Below are positions 57,516 through 64,000 of a stretch of 64,000 nucleotides of DNA, one piece after another (position 1 is the first letter of the stretch; every line of letters starts with the position of its first letter). The DNA comes from Adiantum capillus-veneris. Taxonomy: Eukaryota; Streptophyta; Polypodiopsida; Polypodiales; Pteridaceae. Position numbers and translations under genes: made by a program. The stretch lies in contig CM043942.1 in NCBI GenBank assembly GCA_014529385.2, positions 51,032,774 to 51,096,773 on the forward strand, in the 5' to 3' direction. The notes under the pieces are model-generated. The model worked only from the letters and a program-made list of their open reading frames with translations, was not told the origin of the DNA and did not search any database.

Positions 57516-58530
57516 GAGAGGAAGAACAAGCATTGTATGCAAAGGAACATAGGTGTTTCATTGCCACGTAGTAGGTCACATGAAAAGGGAGTGTCCTAAG
57601 AAGGAATCTAACAAGGAAACCTCGGTCCTCTACTGCGTCGACTTTTGATGCTACCCCTCAAGTGAATGCTATGAGTGTGGGAGAGCAAGAAGGTAAGCAG
57701 GAGGGGATTTTTGAAGATGATGAACTCATAAAATGTTATGGAGATGTGACTGGTCAAAGGGTCATTGTGTTGTTTGATTCTAGAAGTTCTCATGATGTCA
57801 TAAGTGAATCTCTTGTGAAACGTGCACGTCTTCAAACTTCTCCTATTCCCACCCTCTTGGTGCAGGGGTTCTCTGAATGCATGGATGCTTTGATTTTTCA
57901 AGAATGTGATGATGTCAAGTTGATCATTCAACAAACCCAATTTACTCATCGTTTTGTAGTCTCTAAACTTGCAGGATGTGACATTATTTTGGGCATTAAA
58001 TGGTTTCGTATGTTCAAGCCCATTATCGATTGGGAGAAGCTCATGTTTCAATCAAAGATAATGTGTTGCAGCCATTCCTCATTCGAGGCGAGAACAGTAT
58101 TCCCTCTCTCCCTCTCATCTCGCACGTCCAAGCAAATAGGGAATTGCGTCAAAGAGCCCAAGAGGCGGTCATCTATGCCAAGCCCACATCAAGGAACTCG
58201 GGTATTCCTAAGAGGTATAGTGAAGGGTTTGTCAAAGTCAATTCTGTGTTTTCCCAGGATCATCATTCCCCTACTCACCATCCCCATCGACCTATGGACA
58301 TTGTCTCCGACCAATTGCATGACGATGAACATGTAGGTAAATTTTTTTCTCGATCGGATAAAGAGAAGCCAAAACCAAGTGATGTCTTGTTTAGAAGGCT
58401 TCACCCTCCCAAGGTATGGTCTTTTGGGTTACCAGTTCTCTTTGTTCGTAAGAAACGAAACTCATTTCAGTTTTGTGTGCATTTCAGGGCACTCAAGACA
58501 CGGATGGTCAAATTCTAGAAGCCGAGACCT
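57516..58530 (+). pseudogene. Second gag-knuckle, protease and RT start, of a third gypsy type
   Basis: A CCHC knuckle is recognisable at 57548-57595 (C-F-x-C...GHMKREC) with a one-base deletion. Protease: VIVLFDSRSSHDVIS (D-S-R-S where D-S-G is normal) near 57765 and CDIILGIKWFRM near 57980. A linker then leads to the start of an RT, PVLFVRKKRNSFQFCVHFRALK near 58430-58500. None of this fits directly after an RNase H, so it is the 5' part of another element. Confidence 0.65.
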
Positions 58531-59239
58531 CACATGGCCATTCCTTTGGAGCGTCTACAAGAGGCACATCGCGTTTCCAAAGTGGACTTGTCAAGTTGCA
58601 ACCACAAGGGTGGCCTTTCAAGGAGCAATCCAACAGAAGAACCACCAGAGATTGTTGTCACCAAGTCGAAGTGTTTTTGAATGCTTCCCATTCAACTTGG
58701 CAATAAGAAGGAAGCGCAACAACATTTCCTCAAATTCAAGGATCGAGGGACACATGCAGATGCTTGGGTGAACAAGGACTTGCTCATCCACTATCCAGAT
58801 TTGCTAACCTCATACAAGGAGGCCATGCAGATCGGTACCCGTACCTCACCTTAAGCAGAAGGGGATGTCACGTGCACATGGCTCTGTGTGCCATGTGGTT
58901 ATGCTTCATTGACTTCCATAGCCAATTTTCCTTCTTCCTAGATAGAAGTGTCTAGAATCCTAGGAGGATTAGTACCGGCAATTTTGTGAGCCTGTTCACA
59001 GGACCTGCATGTCCGAACAAGTCCATTAGATTAGGTTTTTTTGTTTTGGAACCCTCTTGCTTAAATGGTTTGTATACGCGTTTTGACAGGTGTTATTACA
59101 CTACGATGGGAATCTTGCATGATGTGATGTAGTTTTAGGTTAGAGGAATCCAACGAGCCATTCCCCGTGTCGATCAAATTCCTAGGTGGGCGGGTGTGCA
59201 ACAAGTGTCCCTAATCTAGAACCCCCCAACCCAATTTTA
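58531..59239. other. Degenerate retroelement tail, then unrecognised sequence
   Basis: 58600-58850 reads in part as KEAQQHFLKFKDRGTHADAW, possibly the degenerate end of a pol gene. From 58960 to 59239 nothing is recognised. Confidence 0.4.
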
Positions 59240-59244
59240 ATAAA

Positions 59245-60663
59245 TCAATTTATTGATTTATTTGTTGGAAAAGTTGGTGGACGACTCTTTTGTTTACCAT
59301 AAACACAATCTTCACAGAACTCTAAGTCCACTTCTTTCAAACCTGATAGAAGCTTCTTTCTCTGAATTCCTTTGGCACTCATATGCCTAAGCCGATAATG
59401 CCACACCGCACTGTCAACTTCTGTAGTTGCTGCACAAGCTGAAGGTTGTGTGCTAACAGTACACAAGTAAAGTGTACCGACCTTTTCTCCTTTGGCAACC
59501 ACCAAAGATCCCTTTGAGATCTTCCACCGTTTGTTTCCGAATGCCATGTTGTGACCTTCATCGTCCAATTGTCCTGTAGAGATCAAATTTTTGAGAAGAG
59601 AAGGAACATGCCTAACATCTTTAAGCTTCCAATCATTTCCGTTAGTAGTTTTGACAGAAACTGTACCTTTGTCGACAATCTCACAAGCTTCATCATCTCC
59701 CAAGTATGCATACCCAAAATTACCTTTGGTGTAATCTTGGAAATGTTGCTTGTGTGGTGTTGCATGGAATGAAGCCCCAGAATCTACTATCCAGGAATTA
59801 GACACATTGTCTAATGAGAGAATTAGAGCATCTTGCTCTACTTTACCTGCCACATTGGCCTCCGATGTTGGCTTGTTGTCTTGAGACTATGTCTCCTTCT
59901 TCTTCTTGGACCAGCAATCCTTCTTGACATGGCCCTTCTTGCCGCGGTTCCAACATTCAAGAACTGACTTTGTGTGTGACTTGCTCTGCCTTGAGCAATC
60001 ACGACCCTTTTGGTTTTTGAACCTCTCCTTAGGCCTTCCTCTTGTTTCCACTGATAGTGCAGCACTTGATGATTCTCCTGTGCTTCTCCTTCGCATTTCC
60101 TCGCTTAGGAGAACACCCACAACATCATCAAACTTAAGAGTATTTGTGCCAAAGATAGAATTACTTATAGCCATCACAAGGCTGTCCTAACTATCCGGTA
60201 GAGATGATAGTATAAGGAGAGCTCGCACTTCATCATCGAAATTTATTTTCACCGATCGAAGTTGACTTATGTTTGTGTCAAAGTAATTTAGGTGTTCTGC
60301 AATTGAACCATTCTCTGCCATCTTTAGATTGAACAAGCGCTTCATAAGAAATACCTTATTGGATGCCGATGGTTTCTTGTAGAAGTCGTCAAGTGACTTC
60401 ATCAAGTCCTCCATGGTCTTCATCTCCAAAATGTTGAAGGCCACCGTTGACGCCAAGCTTAACCTGATTGTTCCCAGTGCCTTTCGATCAAGGACAATCC
60501 ATGCTTCATCTGCCATTGTTGCGGGCTTCTTCGCAAGACCGCCTAGTGGCAAATAGAGGTCCTTCTGGTAGAGATAGTCTTCAATCTGCATCTTCCAATG
60601 TTGGTAGTTTTTGCCGTTGAACTTCTCAAGCTTGAGCTTCCCTTCCTCCGCCATAACTCCCAC
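59245..60663 (-). pseudogene. Copia gag, protease and pre-integrase
   Basis: One frame of 473 codons from ATG 60663, broken by two TAG stops (60187-60189 and about 59886). Gag: KLEKFNGKNYQHWKMQIEDYL, typical copia gag start. Zinc knuckle CWNRGKKGHVKKDC, with the second Cys changed to Arg (CGC for TGC). Protease: WIVDSGASFHATP (D-S-G-A intact). Pre-integrase: WHYRLRHMSAKGI and FCEDCVYGKQ. In copia elements integrase precedes RT. It stops at TNKSIN before the catalytic core. Confidence 0.9.
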
Positions 60664-60710
60664 TCAATTCAAGGAATCCTTTCCTTGAGATACTTTAGCT
60701 ACGAGCAAAC

Positions 60711-60725
60711 CTTGCTCTGATACCA
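60711..60725 (-). promoter_or_regulatory. Primer-binding site of element F, initiator-Met tRNA
   Basis: Minus strand TGGTATCAGAGCAAG, two bases from the LTR edge. Confidence 0.88.
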
Positions 60726-60727
60726 GT

Positions 60728-61530
60728 TGTTGGGAAATAAGACGTAGCTAAATAGATATTTGAGTAGATTACTTAATCTATCTCTTCATAAATCCCAACC
60801 TTATCTATCTACTCTCTACCGAATCTCTATCTCTACCTTCTCTCTATCCCCACAAGGGAGTATTAGCCTTCATGGTTTAAAATTGATCCCTGTTTGTGAA
60901 GAGGTGAGAACATCTATGAAACACACAAGAGATTATAGAGTAGAGAGAGAGAGAGAGTACACACAATATACGTGGTTGACCCAATGTGGGCTACGTCCAC
61001 GGGAAAGCAGCCACTCAATGGCTTTAATACTTCAAAACAAGAAGTAGTTTACAAAGGGATTATACCCTTAATAGAGCTCCCACCTTGCTTCACTCTCACC
61101 ACCTCACACTCACCTTGTTGCATCAACTTCACACTGTCTTGTCTAGAAATGGCCTCCTTTTATAGGCCAAAAGGGCTACCCTCTCTCATGAGAGGCAGCC
61201 ATGTGTAGCCGCCCTTGTGTAGATAAGTCCAAATCGGACCCTCCAATCCGCGCATGTGTGGCCGCCCTTGAGAAGACAAGTCCGCTTTTGAATTCGGCCA
61301 CCCGCCACCGACCATTGACTTCCGACCACCGGCCACCGGCCATTGACTACCGACCAACCGGCCAATCGATGGATCGTTTTCCGATCACTTTCTGGCCACC
61401 GTCCGGCCATAATATTTCGGGGAAAAGGAATATTCCGGCGAAGCAAAAAAAAAGTCTCGGGGCTTGATTTTTTACCGTGAACATTTTGGTTTCGGGCGAG
61501 TGATTTTCCTTCACGCACGATGGCTTCTCC
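60728..61530 (-). repeat. 5' LTR of element F
   Basis: Plus strand begins TGTTGGGAAATAAGACG. The outer edge near 61500-61540 is uncertain because no partner LTR exists. TATA box on the minus strand GGCCTATAAAAG (plus 61157-61168). Region 61290-61400 has repeated CCGACCA/CGGCCA motifs. Confidence 0.75.
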
Positions 61531-61544
61531 TCATAATGGGGGCC

Positions 61545-62420
61545 TTACAAATGTGCACTTTTACCACAAAAAATTACAAGGGGTAAATCAGGCTCCATAC
61601 TTAACATAACTTGTACCCAGCCTCAGTCGCAAGACCTCAAAAACCTTCAAAGGTGGAGAGAGATATAGCAAGGAATGAGGAAGAAGAAGTAACATACGAG
61701 AAAGAAGTAGAGCATTGAAGCATGTCTCTTGGTTGGATTTGCATTCCATAGCCAAGAGGTGTTGGTGTAGGCTCTCAACTTCTCAAGCTTAGAGAAGGAG
61801 ATCGAAGCTCTTGCACTTCACACAATGAGAATGTATGTGTGTAAGAGGGTGTGTATCTCCAAGCACACCCCTAGCTTGCCTTGGTCGACCCCTCCTTGTA
61901 GCTCAAGCCTTGATTTGATTGGAGCTCCTCAAGCCTAGCCAATCACATGCTTTGTGCATATCAAGCAACAAGGGTAGCATTTGGACAAGTGCCCTCCTTT
62001 CCCCTTTGAGAGAGAGGGATTGAATATTGCCTAGATAATTAGTTAATCAAACTAAATTCTCATTGGACCCCTTTAAAGCCTATCCAATAGGATTCAAGCA
62101 CACCATGATGGGAACACGGGGAGGAGCTTCACAAGTACCCTTGTTGCCTCTTGTGGAAGGGGTGACCCTTGCGAGGATATAGGTGATATTCTCTCTCATC
62201 CCCTACTTGTAAGGCTCGCCCCCCTCTTTTTAGGCCTTGGTTTGACTTCAATCTTCTCAAGCATTTTACTCATCAAGCATGACAAGCACTTCAAGATTGG
62301 GCAGGGTTCCCACAAGCACCTTAGTCAACAACCACCTTAGTAAACAAGCACCTCAAGCACCTTAGTTAGCAAGCACGACAAGCACCTCAAGCTTGGTGTT
62401 GGACGGGAGAGACTCACACA
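61545..62420 (-). repeat. Fragment G: D-like LTR in inverted orientation
   Basis: Similar to the reverse complement of about 53285-54300 in element D, including the CAAGCACCTTAGT-type repeats (62280-62400) that correspond to AGGTGCTTG in D, and the CTCTCATCCCCTACTTG segment shared with the LTRs of A (near 7012 and 37792). Truncated at both ends; its plus-strand left side abuts the copia LTR. Confidence 0.7.
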
Positions 62421-64000
62421 CCCATGAAGTGCATACAAACACTACCTAGATCAACATAATGTCAATCGAGGACACAGATGACACGATAGGCACACGGAGG
62501 AAATCTCTTAAGCTTGTCACTATCGCTACTATCCTCATTTGTCAATTGATTTGAGTAGCATTTCCTGATTTTTGATGTAGAAGGAATATGTACAAGAGTA
62601 TGGTGATAGGTGTCTTTAGATTAGGGTCTAAAACCTGGATGACCAAAGGGAAAAAAACCCGGTGAGAAAAAATGCATTTGGTATACGCTCTTATCGGAGT
62701 TGAGCAGTTGAATGTGAAGTACATGTTCATGAAAGGTGAGTGCTTGAGTGAAATATAGAAAGAGTGTCTGATGCAAGTGCCAATTATGGGACACTCTATA
62801 TGCATATGAGAAATTTGTCAACAAAAGCATGCAATGTGAAAGAAGGAGATGATGGGTGTTTCGAGGAATAAATGTAGACCATGTGACATCAAAAGATGTC
62901 TCAATAGCTTCCACCTTTCCAAGAAGGGTTTTCGATGTAGAAGTTTCTCCACTCGTATCTCACAGTGCTCAGTACGTGAGTGTCTTTTGGACCTTCTCCT
63001 CCACCTCACCAGACTTAAGTATAGTAGGCTTCGACTCTTTTGCTCACCTATACCAGCATGAGCGACACAACTTAAATATGCTCAACTCTTCCAGCTTGAG
63101 CAGTACCTAGAATAGCTAAGATGCTTAGACCACAGAGAATATCACTTGAAGCTTTGGGACTAACACCTCACTCATTTTGTGGCTTAGCTACTCGACTCTG
63201 ACTTGTATGACTTGTCGGTTGCATATTGACACTGCTTTGTGACAAGTTCTTCGGCTGTTGTAGTGGCTGCTGAGACATACTTCATGAAGTTTCATCGTTT
63301 TCCTGTACCTTCTTCTCCTTGTAGTGCTCAGGCCTCTCGTCAGTCTTTTCTTCATGTGGATTATGGATTTTTTTATTTTTTTCTTAATAATAAACAAAGA
63401 AAATCTTAAAACAACTCAACAAAAGAAAAATCATTCAAATAGAAATCTAAATGCTATGTACACTATACACATGTCCCTAGGGGCTCATATATGGATTTTG
63501 TCCCCATACTCCTCTGTAACACTACTATGAGGGCATATACTCTAAATTTTGTCAAAAATTATCACAATAAAACGCAAAAATTCAATGCATCTCACAAAAC
63601 ATTGCCCTCTAATAGTTATAATATTAGGTCCGCATTCAGAATGCCTCCCCCCTTCCTATTTGGATTCATCCTTTACGACAGGGTATCGCAAAGGGTATGT
63701 GTTGTGCTTGGGCAATTAAAAGTTGTGCCTATGCAGGCCTTGTAATGTAGCCCTATTATGCATACACAATCAATGCATGGAAAAGATTTATGTTGTGCAA
63801 GATGTGGGTATAAACAATTTGCTTATTGGCATTTGTTGGCGAGGCTTCCTATTCTAGCAATGTAATGGTCTTTGAAGCTCCTGTATGGTTGCTTGATTGA
63901 AGCGACTTGCTCTCTTCTAACTGTATTGTAATCGTAGGAAGAATTGTAAGAATTCAAGCGGCGATGCACTGACATCAGTTTTGTTGTTCTTCTTTGGGAC
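62421..64000. other. Unrecognised non-coding end of window
   Basis: No long open frame, no repeat shared with the rest of the window. Short open frames at 62849-63110 and 63491-63745 lack recognisable domains. Confidence 0.5.

Larger units (their letters stand above)
53007..58960 (+). mobile_element. Element D: degenerate chromovirus-related mosaic
   Basis: Plus strand. LTR 53007-54493, primer-site remnant, leader and gag-protease are homologous to element A. After a gap between protease and RT, the RT is followed out of frame by a Tat-type RNase H, then by another zinc knuckle, protease and RT start of a third kind, then tail sequences full of stops. No matching 3' LTR in the same direction was found. 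Several elements appear to have been joined by deletion or recombination. Confidence 0.7.
59240..61530 (-). mobile_element. Element F: truncated Ty1/copia retrotransposon
   Basis: Minus strand: 5' LTR (60728-about 61530), initiator-Met primer site, gag, protease and the pre-integrase domain. It breaks off near 59240 before the integrase core; RT and 3' LTR are not in the window. Confidence 0.88.

Noticed and set aside
62849-63110. Possible transposase or host gene near the right end
   Set aside because: Overlapping short frames without any recognisable motif.

Overview
The window is nuclear DNA of a seed plant, most likely an angiosperm; the species cannot be named from it. Reasons: plant-type LTR retrotransposons of both superfamilies (Ty3/gypsy chromovirus and Tat-like, Ty1/copia), primer-binding sites matching plant initiator-Met, Asp and Trp tRNAs, a broken PPR (pentatricopeptide) gene, and very dense CT/GA, TA and CA microsatellites. 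I found no intact host gene, rRNA, functional tRNA gene or CRISPR array. Nearly everything is retroelement, dead or nearly dead, plus pieces of one duplicated host locus.

Layout. 1-4917: microsatellites, small tandem duplications and unrecognised DNA. 4918-5785: a copy of a host segment that also lies at 40152-41120, ending in the last codons of the PPR pseudogene. 5786-38164: a three-deep nest. The outer layer is a minus-strand chromovirus (element A: 3' LTR 5786-7384, integrase and chromodomain 7640-9044, RT-RNase H 18542-19886, gag-protease 33793-36100, 5' LTR 36530-38164). Its pol is interrupted by element B (9045-18541, minus strand, complete with two LTRs, a tRNA-Trp primer site and an unusual RT; one LTR carries a 218-bp MITE) and by block C (19887-33787). 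C begins with a 484-bp LTR and an initiator-Met primer site and is itself interrupted by element E (22229-31583, plus strand, a complete Tat-like gypsy element with two RNase H domains). The RT reading frame of A continues exactly across the C insertion.

38165-42542 and 51391-52070: pieces of a duplicated host locus, including a PPR pseudogene, two copies of an upstream gene fragment and clusters of palindromes. One copy is split by element H (42543-51390, minus strand), the youngest-looking element here: 99%-like LTRs, a perfect 5-bp target duplication, an uninterrupted paralogous empty site, a tRNA-Asp-type primer site, and two long open frames coding only Gag and protease, with no RT, RNase H or integrase. 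It is a non-autonomous gag-pro retrotransposon and is the most interesting unit in the window.

53007-58960: a degenerate plus-strand relative of element A (D) whose RT is followed by a Tat-type RNase H and then by a second gag/protease piece, a retroelement mosaic. 59240-61530: a truncated minus-strand Ty1/copia element (F) with LTR, primer site, gag, protease and pre-integrase. 61545-62420: a fragment of a D-like LTR in the opposite direction (G). 62480-64000: no recognised feature.

The elements do not form a pathway. Their relation is one of successive insertion, with the order readable from the nesting: A before B and C, C before E, B before its MITE, and the host duplication before H.
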